IMG/VR virus record: IMGVR_UViG_3300030451_004413
Location: 1-34,147 of that record
Source of the DNA: a virus
DNA length: 34,147 nt
Reading direction: 5' to 3' (one strand)
Both the position numbers and the translations under genes were made by a program. Shown here one piece after another: positions 13,930-22,070 of the stretch. How positions within the stretch are numbered: the first letter of the stretch is position 1; each line of letters starts with the position of its first letter. The notes under the pieces are model-generated. The model ran no database searches and was not told the DNA's origin. It was given only the letters and a program-made list of their open reading frames with translations.

Positions 13930-14395
13930 GACGCAGAAAGAGATCACCTCAGAGATCAAGTCTAAGCGTGGGTGGTGGTTCTCTGTCTTCTTCATGGTCT
14001 TGGTGGTGGGTCTTGTCCTCTTCCTCACTTATGTTGAGATTGTTGAGAAGAATCGTGATGTGCTGGTGGGTATACTCGGCATGATCACAGGCTCAATCTC
14101 TTCAATGATGGCCATAGCATCAGGGCGTGACCCTTCAGAAGTTGAGGAGCTCAAGGACAAACTATCAGCAGCCAACGCTGACAGAGCGGCGCTCATAGGC
14201 AGACTGAGAGACGCCCAAATACAAGTCCAGCTCAGTAGAGAGCAGATCAGTGAGCTGCAAATTGCAGTCATCGACAAGCTATCCATATTTTCAGGTCAGA
14301 AACCAATCCAGACGAAAGATCCTGATGAGGTAATACTCCACCCCATTGTCGAGGATTGGCTGCCTACAATTGAACCTGTGGACAGGGAAGAATAA
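13913..14395 (+). CDS. Two-TM coiled-coil protein coupled to cyclase
   Basis: A 160-residue protein with a basic N-terminus, TM1 (about residues 26-49, WWFSVFFMVLVVGLVLFLTYV), a short charged loop, TM2 (about 55-76, LVGILGMITGSISSMMAIASG), then a coiled coil (EVEELKDKLSAANADRAALIGRL and on to about 125) and a polar tail. Its start lies within the cyclase gene, after TGAGG, so the two are translationally coupled. No cyclic-nucleotide-binding domain is recognisable. It could be a membrane effector or partner of the cyclase, or a holin-like phage protein of the two-TM type found near other structural operons. Confidence 0.7.
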   Translation: MAPNTKTQKEITSEIKSKRGWWFSVFFMVLVVGLVLFLTYVEIVEKNRDVLVGILGMITGSISSMMAIASGRDPSEVEELKDKLSAANADRAALIGRLRDAQIQVQLSREQISELQIAVIDKLSIFSGQKPIQTKDPDEVILHPIVEDWLPTIEPVDREE

Positions 14396-14402
14396 AATCT
14401 AT

Positions 14403-14442
14403 ATGATCGCCTATGATCGCCTAACTCATTTAGGCGCATAGG
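14403..14442 (+). promoter_or_regulatory. Hairpin and tandem 10-mer overlapping portal ribosome site
   Basis: ATGATCGCCT occurs twice in tandem (14403-14422). CCTATG-AT-CGCCTAA (14410-14424) pairs with TTAGGCG-CATAGG (14430-14442): 13 bp with a 2-base bulge and a 5-base loop. The right end covers part of the AGGGG ribosome site (14440-14444) of the portal gene. It may limit portal translation or separate it from the cyclase module. No T run follows. Confidence 0.6.
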
Positions 14443-14449
14443 GGTCCAC

Positions 14450-15859
14450 ATGACAGACGCACAAAGGCCACCTAGACACCTTAGAGCTCAACATCCACGC
14501 TTTGGAATCAAGGGCATCTATGGCACTCAGTTGAGTGGTGGTAACATCACAGGCAAAGAGAACAACCCGCAGCTTACTGGGCTGAATTGGGTATCTGAGG
14601 CTGAGGAGATGATGAGGACTGACCCCATAGTCAGGCGATCATGGCACATGCTCAGACAGACCTTGCTCTCAGCGTCGTGGCGTTTTGTGCCAGGTGTCGA
14701 GGGTGACAGAGTGGCTGAGGAGCTCGCCAGATATGCTAACGAATGCTGGGGGCTTGATGGCTACTCAGGGCAGATGTCTGTCAGCTGGGAAGAGCAACTA
14801 GCCTACTTATGGGAGTTTATCCCGTTAGGTTATCGCTATGCTGAGGAGGTCTATAAAGTTGGACCAGACTCTCAAGGATCTATCAGAGTATGGCTCAGCC
14901 ATTATGCCGACCGTGAACCTTCAGCCCACTCTCAGTGGCTAAGCCGAGATAACCAGCGTCTTGATGGTGTGCTCCAAAACACTGTGGGAGTGGGCAAAGT
15001 ACCTGAGCCCATCCCAGCTAATAAACTACTCTTGCTCACCCTTAATAAGACAGGCTCAAACTTTGAGGGCGTTGGTATGCTTCGCCCTGCCTGGTGGTGG
15101 TGGCGCACTAAGCAACGTGTGAGCAACCTAATGTGTGTTGGTCTTGACCGGTGGGCCGTACCCACGCCAAAGGTCACAGTGAACAGGGCAGAGGCTGAGA
15201 GTATTGGTTTAAGTGATGGTGACATCGACGCGATGATCAATGATGCAGAGTCTCAGGCTCAAGCATTCATCAGCGCTGAACAGAGCTATTTGGTCGAGAA
15301 TCCGGCGGTGAAGTTTGAGACCTATGCAGCCGCGCCAAACCTATACGCTGATGGCCCCATAAATATCATCACGAAATGTGATAGCCAAATAGCGGCCTCT
15401 TTCTTGACTCAATTTGCAGACCTAGGGCAAAGCTCCACCGGTGCGCGCTCAGTGGGTGAAGTACATCACAGCGTCTTCAGGAGAGCAGCAATCAATCTCT
15501 GCGACATAGTAGCCTCACAGGTGAGCGGTGTTGATCGTCGTGGAGGTGGCACTATAGGCCGCTTAATTAGGTGGAATTATGGTTGCATTGATCCAAGCAA
15601 GCTCCCCCGTCTCACACACACTGGTCTCGATACTGACGACCTAGCAGAAGGGTTGAGCGCTTTGCCTGGTCTTGTTCAGGCTGGCCTTCTCACTCCTGAC
15701 GATGAGCTTGAACGCGCTATACGTGAGCGCCTAGGGGCTGGTGACCTGCCAGAGGATGCACAGCGCTCATCTATCTCCAGAGTCTCGAGCATTGGTGGTG
15801 GTGGTGCTGTCGCTACACTCACAGAGCAACTCATCAAGAGGAGACGTGAGAATGGTTAA
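14450..15859 (+). CDS. Portal protein, DUF935/Mu gp29-like
   Basis: A 469-residue portal. Features of the DUF935 type are SEAEEMMRTDPIVRRSWHML near residue 50, LLSASWRFVPG, the membrane-free LLLLTLNKTGSNFEGVGMLRP core, a Trp-rich AWWWWRTKQR stretch and GARSVGEVHHSVFRRAA near residue 325. Twelve copies form the ring at the capsid vertex through which DNA passes. The length is close to Mu gp29. It directly precedes the protease/scaffold gene, with which it overlaps by 8 bases. Its ribosome site AGGGG is partly within a hairpin. Confidence 0.85.
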   Translation: MTDAQRPPRHLRAQHPRFGIKGIYGTQLSGGNITGKENNPQLTGLNWVSEAEEMMRTDPIVRRSWHMLRQTLLSASWRFVPGVEGDRVAEELARYANECWGLDGYSGQMSVSWEEQLAYLWEFIPLGYRYAEEVYKVGPDSQGSIRVWLSHYADREPSAHSQWLSRDNQRLDGVLQNTVGVGKVPEPIPANKLLLLTLNKTGSNFEGVGMLRPAWWWWRTKQRVSNLMCVGLDRWAVPTPKVTVNRAEAESIGLSDGDIDAMINDAESQAQAFISAEQSYLVENPAVKFETYAAAPNLYADGPINIITKCDSQIAASFLTQFADLGQSSTGARSVGEVHHSVFRRAAINLCDIVASQVSGVDRRGGGTIGRLIRWNYGCIDPSKLPRLTHTGLDTDDLAEGLSALPGLVQAGLLTPDDELERAIRERLGAGDLPEDAQRSSISRVSSIGGGGAVATLTEQLIKRRRENG

Positions 15860-17825
15860 GAAGATCAAGAAGCGCACACAGGCACAGACACCAGCGCCAA
15901 AAAAGGACAGAGTGAAGGGGAGCGCTAAGAATCCGAAAGGATCAGCCAGCGGCTCAAGAGGTGGTATTGAGATCTCTCAGAAGGCTGTCACAGCTTTAGA
16001 GAATATGAGAGACAAGCACAATGCGCGCTTCACTAAGAAGATGAGGCGCGTGGACCTTGGCACACTAAAGGCTGTGTTTCGTCGTGGCGCTGGTGCTTTC
16101 TCTGTTAGTCATAGACCGGGGATGACTCGAACACAGTGGGCGCTTGCTCGCGTGCGTACCTTCTTAAAGCTTGTGGCCACAGGTCAGAGAAAGAAGGCTT
16201 ACACCACAGACCTCGATCTCTTACCCACTGGTCACCCTCAGAAGAGAGAGAAGAAGTCAGAGCAACTCAACACCCCCAAAAAATATGATCATATTGACTT
16301 CACCCCACCTCAAGGCGTGCGTGATGCAGCTGCTAGGGCGCTTGAGGTCAGAGCGACAAAACCAGAGAGTCAGCGTGGTATGACTCCGGTGGGCATCGCT
16401 CGAGCTCGTGACCTTAAAGCAGGTAAGACCCTGTCACCAGATACAGTCAGAAGGATGCTCGCTTTCTTGATACGCCATGAGGTAGACAAGCAAGGATCCA
16501 CGTGGGATGAGCAGGGGAAAGGCTGGCAGGCTTGGCATGGTTGGGGCGGTGATGCCGGATTCTCTTGGTCTAGAAAGACAGTGAAGCAGATGGATGCAGC
16601 AGACAATAAAGCGCAGTCTCTGAGAGCTTATGGTGAGGCTATACAGCTCACAGAGGCTCCAAGCTTTGAGATACCAGAGGGCCTAACTATAGGCCGCCCA
16701 TTTAAAACTCTTGGACTTGGTCAAGTCAGCTCTCGTATGAGTGGTGAGGCTATAGGCAAAGAGATTGATATTGAGATGCTCAGTGAGATGGTGAGGGTCT
16801 TCAACGCTCGAAAAGAAGCAGACCCCGTCATCATAGACTGGCAACACGCGACCTCTCCATTCTCGGGAGGTACACCAGCGCCACCGGAAAGCGGCAACGC
16901 GCTAGGATTAATCATAGACCTCGAGCTTAGAGAGGATGGTCTCTACGCTACCCCAGCATATAATGAGCGTGGCCTTGATGTGGTCACGTCAGCCGGTGGT
17001 GTGTTGTGGAGCTCTCCAGAGTTTCTAGCAGGTGAAGTCTATGACAGGCTAGGCGGCTCCAAAGTGGGAGACGCTCAACTACTAGCCATCACTTTAACCC
17101 CACGGCCCGCGCAGTCTCACGACCAAATCGACCGTGTAACACTAACAGAGGAGATTCAGATGGACAGCATTGACAGCATGTCACCTGATGAGCTCAAGCA
17201 GATGCTAAAAGCTAAAGACGAGATGGTTCGTGAGCTTGAGCGACAAATTAAAGAGATGAAGGCAGACTCAGAAGCCTCTCTCAAAGCTGAGTCAGATGAT
17301 GACAAAGCAGAATCAATGACCGCCAAGGACAGTGACAAGAGCGAAAAGCTTGCACACACTCCTGAGCATGATGAGAAGAAAGAGCACTATAACAAGATGA
17401 GTGAATCAAACCTCTCTCCAGTTATGCTCTCAGAGATCCAAGCGCTTAATGAGAAGCTCAGCGCTCAAGATGCCGAGATCAAGAAACTCAGATCAGAGCG
17501 TGACTCTGCTGAGTGTGACCGAGCTGTTGACGTGCTTCTTCGAGAAGGCAAGATCAGCCCATCTGAGAATGATGTGGCGCGTAAAGCTTGGGAGCTCCGA
17601 GAGATGCAGCCTGAGTTTTGGCAGATGTTCAGCGCTCGCGAGGCAGGCGCGTCTGTACCACTCGCAGAGATCGGTCATGGCGCCAGTGGTGCTGAGATCA
17701 GCAAGGCCACACTTGATCAAGAGGTGCGTAAGCTCTCAGCAGAGAAGAGCATCTCATACAGTGAAGCGCTGGCCACGTTCCGCGCTGATAATCCTGATTA
17801 CTATAATCAAGCCTTTGGAGGTTAA
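15852..17825 (+). CDS. Prohead protease-scaffold fusion with N-terminal extension, Mu I-like
   Basis: A 657-residue protein starting at ATG 15852, overlapping the portal stop, with GAGGAG upstream. Residues 1-60 are basic. Two phage-associated modules of unknown function follow: KAVFRRGAGAFSVSHRPGMTR at about 70-90, and GVRDAAARALEVR ... GIARARDLKAGKTLSP ... RHEVDKQG ... GWGGDAGFSWSRK at about 155-245. Residues about 270-430 resemble the Mu I/S78-type prohead protease (VIIDWQHATSPF, ALGLIIDLELREDGLYATPAYNERG, ITLTPRP). The rest is an acidic coiled-coil scaffold. The protease probably processes the scaffold, and perhaps itself, after shell assembly. The N-terminal modules are not part of Mu I. 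Confidence 0.75.
   Translation: MVKKIKKRTQAQTPAPKKDRVKGSAKNPKGSASGSRGGIEISQKAVTALENMRDKHNARFTKKMRRVDLGTLKAVFRRGAGAFSVSHRPGMTRTQWALARVRTFLKLVATGQRKKAYTTDLDLLPTGHPQKREKKSEQLNTPKKYDHIDFTPPQGVRDAAARALEVRATKPESQRGMTPVGIARARDLKAGKTLSPDTVRRMLAFLIRHEVDKQGSTWDEQGKGWQAWHGWGGDAGFSWSRKTVKQMDAADNKAQSLRAYGEAIQLTEAPSFEIPEGLTIGRPFKTLGLGQVSSRMSGEAIGKEIDIEMLSEMVRVFNARKEADPVIIDWQHATSPFSGGTPAPPESGNALGLIIDLELREDGLYATPAYNERGLDVVTSAGGVLWSSPEFLAGEVYDRLGGSKVGDAQLLAITLTPRPAQSHDQIDRVTLTEEIQMDSIDSMSPDELKQMLKAKDEMVRELERQIKEMKADSEASLKAESDDDKAESMTAKDSDKSEKLAHTPEHDEKKEHYNKMSESNLSPVMLSEIQALNEKLSAQDAEIKKLRSERDSAECDRAVDVLLREGKISPSENDVARKAWELREMQPEFWQMFSAREAGASVPLAEIGHGASGAEISKATLDQEVRKLSAEKSISYSEALATFRADNPDYYNQAFGG
17160..17825 (+). 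CDS. Nested scaffolding protein from internal start
   Basis: Within the protease gene and in the same frame, ATG 17160 is preceded by AGAGGAG at the ideal 6-base spacing. Starting there gives a 221-residue acidic, helical protein (MDSIDSMSPDELKQMLKAKD ...) covering only the scaffold region. Mu I/Z and lambda C/Nu3 make their scaffolds in the same way. The start falls at the border between the protease domain and the coiled coil, which supports the call. Confidence 0.65.
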   Translation: MDSIDSMSPDELKQMLKAKDEMVRELERQIKEMKADSEASLKAESDDDKAESMTAKDSDKSEKLAHTPEHDEKKEHYNKMSESNLSPVMLSEIQALNEKLSAQDAEIKKLRSERDSAECDRAVDVLLREGKISPSENDVARKAWELREMQPEFWQMFSAREAGASVPLAEIGHGASGAEISKATLDQEVRKLSAEKSISYSEALATFRADNPDYYNQAFGG

Positions 17826-17827
17826 TC

Positions 17828-18217
17828 ATGGCAACTACCGACAATATTAGAACATTCATCGCGGGCGGTGCTATCACTGAGTATGCTCTAGTCTCTCTCG
17901 ATGCTGATGGCAAAGTACAAGTGACCGCTATCGGCACAGATAAAACCTGTGTGGGCATCGCACAACGAGCAGCAGCAGCGGGTGAGCCTGTTGAGGTTGT
18001 TATCTATGGGCTCAGTCGTGCTATCGCTGGCAATAATATCACAGCTAACACTGAGCCTCGGCTCAAGTGTGTTACAGCGGCCACAGGTCGCCTTGAGGCT
18101 GTGGCATCTGGTGACTTCGCTGTATGTCGCATGATTCCAAATATCAATCAAAAGTCAGCGGCCGCTGGTGATCAAATCCTTGTGATGTTCCACGGTCCCA
18201 TCGTCGTAGAGCCTTAA
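17828..18217 (+). CDS. Capsid decoration/cement protein, DUF2190-like
   Basis: A 129-residue protein immediately before the major capsid gene. The pattern AITEYALVSLDADGKVQVTAIGTDKTCVGIAQ ... EPVEVVIYGLSRA is typical of the DUF2190 family of small beta-rich capsid-stabilising proteins. It probably binds the outside of the shell after expansion. GGAGG overlaps the previous stop, upstream of ATG 17828. Confidence 0.7.
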   Translation: MATTDNIRTFIAGGAITEYALVSLDADGKVQVTAIGTDKTCVGIAQRAAAAGEPVEVVIYGLSRAIAGNNITANTEPRLKCVTAATGRLEAVASGDFAVCRMIPNINQKSAAAGDQILVMFHGPIVVEP

Positions 18218-18228
18218 GGAGATAACTC

Positions 18229-19236
18229 ATGGCAAGTTCATATAGTAATCTACACCCAGTAGACCAGATCCTCACAAGCCTTGTAGTCGAGGCTGTGCCT
18301 AGTGACAGTCAACTCATCGCTAACGAGATCTTTGAGACCATCAACATCCCTGAGCGCTCAGGCACGATTCTCCTCGAGGAGACTCGTAACTTTATGGGTG
18401 CAGGTGCAGGTCTTGACCTCGAGCGCGCACCCGGTGCGTCACGCGCTACTATCGGCGGCTTCGATCGATCAAGCCTCACATTTAAGGCTAAGATCTACGC
18501 GGCCTCTGACTCTATCGCGATGGAAGACATCTTTGACTCTCAGTATCCAGGGAGCGAAGAGGCGCGCATCGCTAAGAAGGTCAGCCGCGTGATGAAGCTG
18601 GCTAAGGAGAAGCGAGCTGCGGACGTGCTTTTTGATGAGGTCACTAATTTTGCCAACTTCACACAGCAACTCGCAAATGCTGATCGATTCGACGTTGCCG
18701 GTTCTGAGCCACTTACAAAGCTCGACACGATTAAAAGCACTGTCTTTGAGAATGCTCATGGCATCAATCCAGACACGATGATCATTGGTCGTAAGTCTTT
18801 CCGAGCGCTTGCACGTAATCCAGAGGTGCGCGGCTACGTGGGCGACTCAAGCAAGGGGATTGCGTCAGGAAACCGTATCCTGTCAGAAGAGGCCGTTTTG
18901 TCTGTGCTGCGTGATGTCCTTGGAATCCCCAACATTTATGTTGGTCGAGCTCTGCAAGATACTGCCGTACCTGGCGCAACCTCAAGCGAGTCTGCAATCT
19001 GGGATGGCAAGAAGATCTTTATGGGCATCTTGCGCGGCTCTGATGCTATCGTTCAAAAGAGCGGTAATGTTAAAGGTATGCCAACGGCAGCGCTTAATCT
19101 TGAGTTCGGCGGTATGCAGGCTGGTCAGTATGACAGCCTAGACTCAACACGCCGTTATGTATACGCAGAGGAAGTGCATGACTTTAAGCTGATTGATGCA
19201 TCTCTGGGCTTCGTCATCACTGACTGCATCAACTAG
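18229..19236 (+). CDS. Major capsid protein
   Basis: A 335-residue protein in the invariable position after protease/scaffold and decoration genes. It follows the HK97-fold coat pattern of E/Mu-T-like proteins: N-terminal arm (SNLHPVDQILTSLVVEAVPSDS), an extended region (RAPGASRATIGGFDRSSLTFKAKIYAASDSIAMED), a helical P-domain and a C-terminal A-domain (EEAVLSVLRDVLGIPNIYVG, SAIWDGKKIFMGIL, DSTRRYVYAEEVHDFKLID). AAGGAG precedes the ATG. There is no long N-terminal delta domain, consistent with a separate scaffold. Confidence 0.85.
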   Translation: MASSYSNLHPVDQILTSLVVEAVPSDSQLIANEIFETINIPERSGTILLEETRNFMGAGAGLDLERAPGASRATIGGFDRSSLTFKAKIYAASDSIAMEDIFDSQYPGSEEARIAKKVSRVMKLAKEKRAADVLFDEVTNFANFTQQLANADRFDVAGSEPLTKLDTIKSTVFENAHGINPDTMIIGRKSFRALARNPEVRGYVGDSSKGIASGNRILSEEAVLSVLRDVLGIPNIYVGRALQDTAVPGATSSESAIWDGKKIFMGILRGSDAIVQKSGNVKGMPTAALNLEFGGMQAGQYDSLDSTRRYVYAEEVHDFKLIDASLGFVITDCIN

Positions 19237-19242
19237 TGACCT

Positions 19243-20148
19243 ATGGACTTGATGAGCGCACACCATCAACTCAGTGAGGTTGATGCAGACCAAGAGGCTA
19301 TTGATGACCTCACCAGACAGGTGAAAGGTCAGCGCGGCCCTATGGCAGAGCTCATCAGGTCCAGACGTGATCAGCTACAAGCTGAGGTGCAGGCTGAGCG
19401 TGGATTCAAGCGCTCACTAGCTCGAGCAAGAAAAGACCTAGTGTCTATCATCGAGATGGCGAGCGCATCCACTGAGCCTGAATTACTTCTTAGCTTTGAT
19501 GATGATCAGCTCCTAGACCTTATCTTAAGAGGTGGTCTAGGGCTGGCTATCGATGATTTTATTGAAGCATCAGACAAAATCAGAGCGGCTGCTGAGAAAT
19601 CGCTTGAGGCCATAGGTTTGGAATATGACCCTCAATCGCTTCCTCAGCTCGACCTGATTCAAGCGCAGTCAGCGAGCGCTGTATTTGAAGACGTAATCAT
19701 CCCTGATTTTAAACGAGCAACTAGAGACGCGCTCCTAGCGTTATCAACAGAGGTTCCTCTTGATCTTGTCAAGAGTGACCTAGTGCAGAGACTAGAGAGC
19801 TCAGAGGGTAGACAGCTGACAGAGGTTAAGACTAGGATCAGCCAATATGGGCGATCAATCACAGCCGCAGCTGCTGACCAAGCTGGGCTCGATCACTATC
19901 TGTACACAGGGCCCCGAGATGGTCTAACTAGGCCATTCTGTAAAGCGCTTATCGACCTGGTTGTTGATGAACAACAGATGAGAAAACTCAGAAACGGCCA
20001 AGGGCTCAGCGTTAAGACCTCATGTGGTGGCTATAATTGCAGACACTCATGGAGCCCTGTGACTGAGTCATTTATTCAAGCGGCTGACCTTGAGCGCGCC
20101 AAGAGTTCAGACATAAGCAAAGCGAACACCGGAGGCAGACAGAGATGA
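19243..20148 (+). CDS. Minor head protein / head morphogenesis protein
   Basis: A 301-residue protein. The N-terminal half is charged and helical (coiled-coil-like to residue 70). The C-terminal segment YTGPRDGLTRPFCKALIDL ... GQGLSVKTSCGGYNCRHSWSPV carries the Cys/His pattern of Mu F/SPP1 gp7-like minor head proteins, which attach to the portal and help head completion and DNA delivery. ATG 19243 has a weak ribosome site; ATG 19252 is an alternative. It overlaps the next gene by 4 bases. Confidence 0.7.
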   Translation: MDLMSAHHQLSEVDADQEAIDDLTRQVKGQRGPMAELIRSRRDQLQAEVQAERGFKRSLARARKDLVSIIEMASASTEPELLLSFDDDQLLDLILRGGLGLAIDDFIEASDKIRAAAEKSLEAIGLEYDPQSLPQLDLIQAQSASAVFEDVIIPDFKRATRDALLALSTEVPLDLVKSDLVQRLESSEGRQLTEVKTRISQYGRSITAAAADQAGLDHYLYTGPRDGLTRPFCKALIDLVVDEQQMRKLRNGQGLSVKTSCGGYNCRHSWSPVTESFIQAADLERAKSSDISKANTGGRQR

Positions 20149-21098
20149 GAAAAGCCGTAAAGAGTCAGGATCATCATTTTGTGTGGGATCCGGCTGAGCC
20201 ATACGCAGAAGGCACTACGCCCACGCTCACCATCAAGTTTAGCGCTGGTGACTTTACTGGTTTGTTTGTGCAGTCACGCGCCAACGTAACAATCACAGCC
20301 ATTGCGAGCGATAGACGCACACTCACCACAAGCGGCGCTGTCGGTGCTAGCCTCGAGCGTGATGAGGTTAGAGCGTTTCTCAAGACCACAGCTGACACAT
20401 ACTATGCTGTAAAGATTGCTCGACTTGTCACAGGCACAGCGCTACTCGCTGAGCCTTTACCGCGTGAGATCGATCTAAGCTCAGCGGCTACACTTAACTT
20501 TAGTATGAGCTATGTTGATGTTGGATTTGCTAACCTAGGAACCTCTGGTGTGTTTCCCTACACTATCGCTTATGATGATCTGGTTGGTGGCAAGAAGACA
20601 GAGACAGGTCTTTTAAAAGTCACTCCTCGACCATTCTTTACTGGTCTAGATCATGATGAGCTCGTTGGGCAGATGGCTAACCTTGCCGACATGATACCAC
20701 GCAGACAGTCAGACTTTTCACCACAGATTCAGGCTAGTCTTGATGAGCTCATCCTAGCTATCCGTGATCACGTTATTGCTGATGGCATCACTGAGGATGA
20801 GGTCTTCAATCAGCAGAGCTTTAAGCGCGCTCATGCGTATTGTGCAGCGGCTCACGTCTATGAAATGAATATGCAGTTTGACGCGGCTGATGCGATGCGC
20901 GCTCGATATCAAGAGCTCATGAGTCTAGCTCTCAGGTCTGTCACCTTAGATCTAGATGGTGATGGTGTGGTTGACTCAGGAGAGGAAGACCTCAGAAGAA
21001 GCGGGGGGAGTAAGACAGACTTCAGAGCATCATACTCAGGGTACACTAAGAGCGAAAATGATGACTTCTTCAAGATCGCTCGAGGGATGCGCCACTAA
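20145..21098 (+). CDS. Head-tail connector-like protein with EF-hand-type motif
   Basis: A 317-residue protein of two parts. Residues 1-165 are beta-rich (TPTLTIKFSAGDFTGLFV ... NFSMSYVDVGFANLG), perhaps an immunoglobulin-like or neck-fibre domain. Residues 190-270 are helical (HDELVGQMANLADMI, RAHAYCAAAHVYEMN), reminiscent of gp6-type head-tail adaptors. Then LDLDGDGVVDSGEED (about 267-281) gives a complete calcium-binding loop DxDxDGxxDxxE. Position after the minor head protein supports a connector role. The combination is unusual. Confidence 0.55.
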   Translation: MRKAVKSQDHHFVWDPAEPYAEGTTPTLTIKFSAGDFTGLFVQSRANVTITAIASDRRTLTTSGAVGASLERDEVRAFLKTTADTYYAVKIARLVTGTALLAEPLPREIDLSSAATLNFSMSYVDVGFANLGTSGVFPYTIAYDDLVGGKKTETGLLKVTPRPFFTGLDHDELVGQMANLADMIPRRQSDFSPQIQASLDELILAIRDHVIADGITEDEVFNQQSFKRAHAYCAAAHVYEMNMQFDAADAMRARYQELMSLALRSVTLDLDGDGVVDSGEEDLRRSGGSKTDFRASYSGYTKSENDDFFKIARGMRH

Positions 21099-21613
21099 TG
21101 CCAACCAAGGTCAATATCAAAGTACCTCGCTCATTGTGGAGCGCTCGAGATACTCAGCGTCTGGCCATGAACACGCTTGCATCTATCAAGCTCAGGACTA
21201 GCAGAGGTATTGACGCCAATGGTGTAAAGTTCACAGGTTACTCAACAAACCCGATCTATATTGCTAAACGTGGCGCGAGGCTTAAACCCAAAGGCGGCAC
21301 ACCATCAAGGTCAGGTAAAAGCATCTATTACAAGGGCGGCTATAAACAATATAAGCATGAGTCAAGAGAACGGACAAGTGGACCCAAAAGCACTGATAGC
21401 GCAGAGGTTGATCTGGTGTTATCAGGAAATATGATGAACAATTTAGTGGTCAAAGAGGCCACGGCTAAAGGTTTTGTCATAGGTCTAACAAGTAACGCTA
21501 ATTATGGTTATATTGTGAACAGGTCTAGAGAGTTTCTAGGTCTTAGCCCCAAAGATATAGACATACTTGTAGAGGCTGTAGAGATCGAGATTAGAAAGAA
21601 GGTGATGACATGA
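21098..21613 (+). CDS. Virion morphogenesis / tail completion protein (HK97 gp10- or Mu gpG-like)
   Basis: A 171-residue basic protein. The pattern of early helix, GIDANGVKFTGYSTNPIYIAKRGA, a basic loop region, LVLSGNMMNNLVVKEATAKGFVIGLTSNANYGYIVNRSREFLGLSPKD is that of phage morphogenesis proteins in which an L-SG-M-xx-L strand and an xY-xxxxxxR-F-G segment recur. It completes the neck or the tail stopper. Overlaps the genes on both sides by 1-4 bases. Confidence 0.6.
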   Translation: MPTKVNIKVPRSLWSARDTQRLAMNTLASIKLRTSRGIDANGVKFTGYSTNPIYIAKRGARLKPKGGTPSRSGKSIYYKGGYKQYKHESRERTSGPKSTDSAEVDLVLSGNMMNNLVVKEATAKGFVIGLTSNANYGYIVNRSREFLGLSPKDIDILVEAVEIEIRKKVMT

Positions 21614-22068
21614 GTCAGGGCATCTATGCAGCTCTCTCACATCTAGAGACTCAGATTATGAGCATCACCCCTAAGACTGATATACATCATGGTTTCGTAT
21701 GCTATGACAGAGCCAACGGCCACGTCACTCCACAGTCACAGCGCTTCAACAATAACCGTACTTTTGAGCTCGTGCTCAACACGTTCCCCGAGGATGATGG
21801 CGCGGCTGGTCTTAGTGGGCGGAGGCGTGTTGAGGTGGCGTGTGAGGTCCGCTATGATATCTCAGCGGCTGACGTGCTCTATCTTCAACGGCTAGCGGCT
21901 GAGGATGGCGAGCGCATCTTAGAAAAGCTCAAAGGCCCTAACTATGATCTATCTACGACGGGCATAATCTCAGTTATCCCACAGGCGGCGATCTTCGCTC
22001 CTGTTGACCTTGGTGACGTTGCATTCATGCTAAGCGTACCTTTCACCCTGCTATATTTGGAGGCCTGA
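21610..22068 (+). CDS. Tail terminator-like protein
   Basis: A 152-residue protein placed directly before the major tail protein, where the tail terminator (lambda gpU type) is normally found. It begins with a helix (IYAALSHLETQIMSI), followed by strands and a loop (RTFELVLNTFPED, RRVEVACEVRYDI), and ends in a hydrophobic strand (VAFMLSVPFTLLYLEA). The call rests on position and overall pattern. It starts in an ATGA overlap. Confidence 0.55.
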   Translation: MSQGIYAALSHLETQIMSITPKTDIHHGFVCYDRANGHVTPQSQRFNNNRTFELVLNTFPEDDGAAGLSGRRRVEVACEVRYDISAADVLYLQRLAAEDGERILEKLKGPNYDLSTTGIISVIPQAAIFAPVDLGDVAFMLSVPFTLLYLEA

Positions 22069-22070
22069 CA

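Noticed and set aside
13126-14395. Calling the cyclase/two-TM pair a Pycsar system outright
   Set aside because: The second protein has no recognisable cyclic-nucleotide-binding or TIR domain, the product nucleotide is unknown, and homology to PycTM cannot be tested here. Only the general logic matches.
15741-15851. Longer N-terminus for the protease gene
   Set aside because: It would overlap the portal by 119 bases; ATG 15852 has a good upstream GAGGAG and gives a basic start like other phage head proteins.
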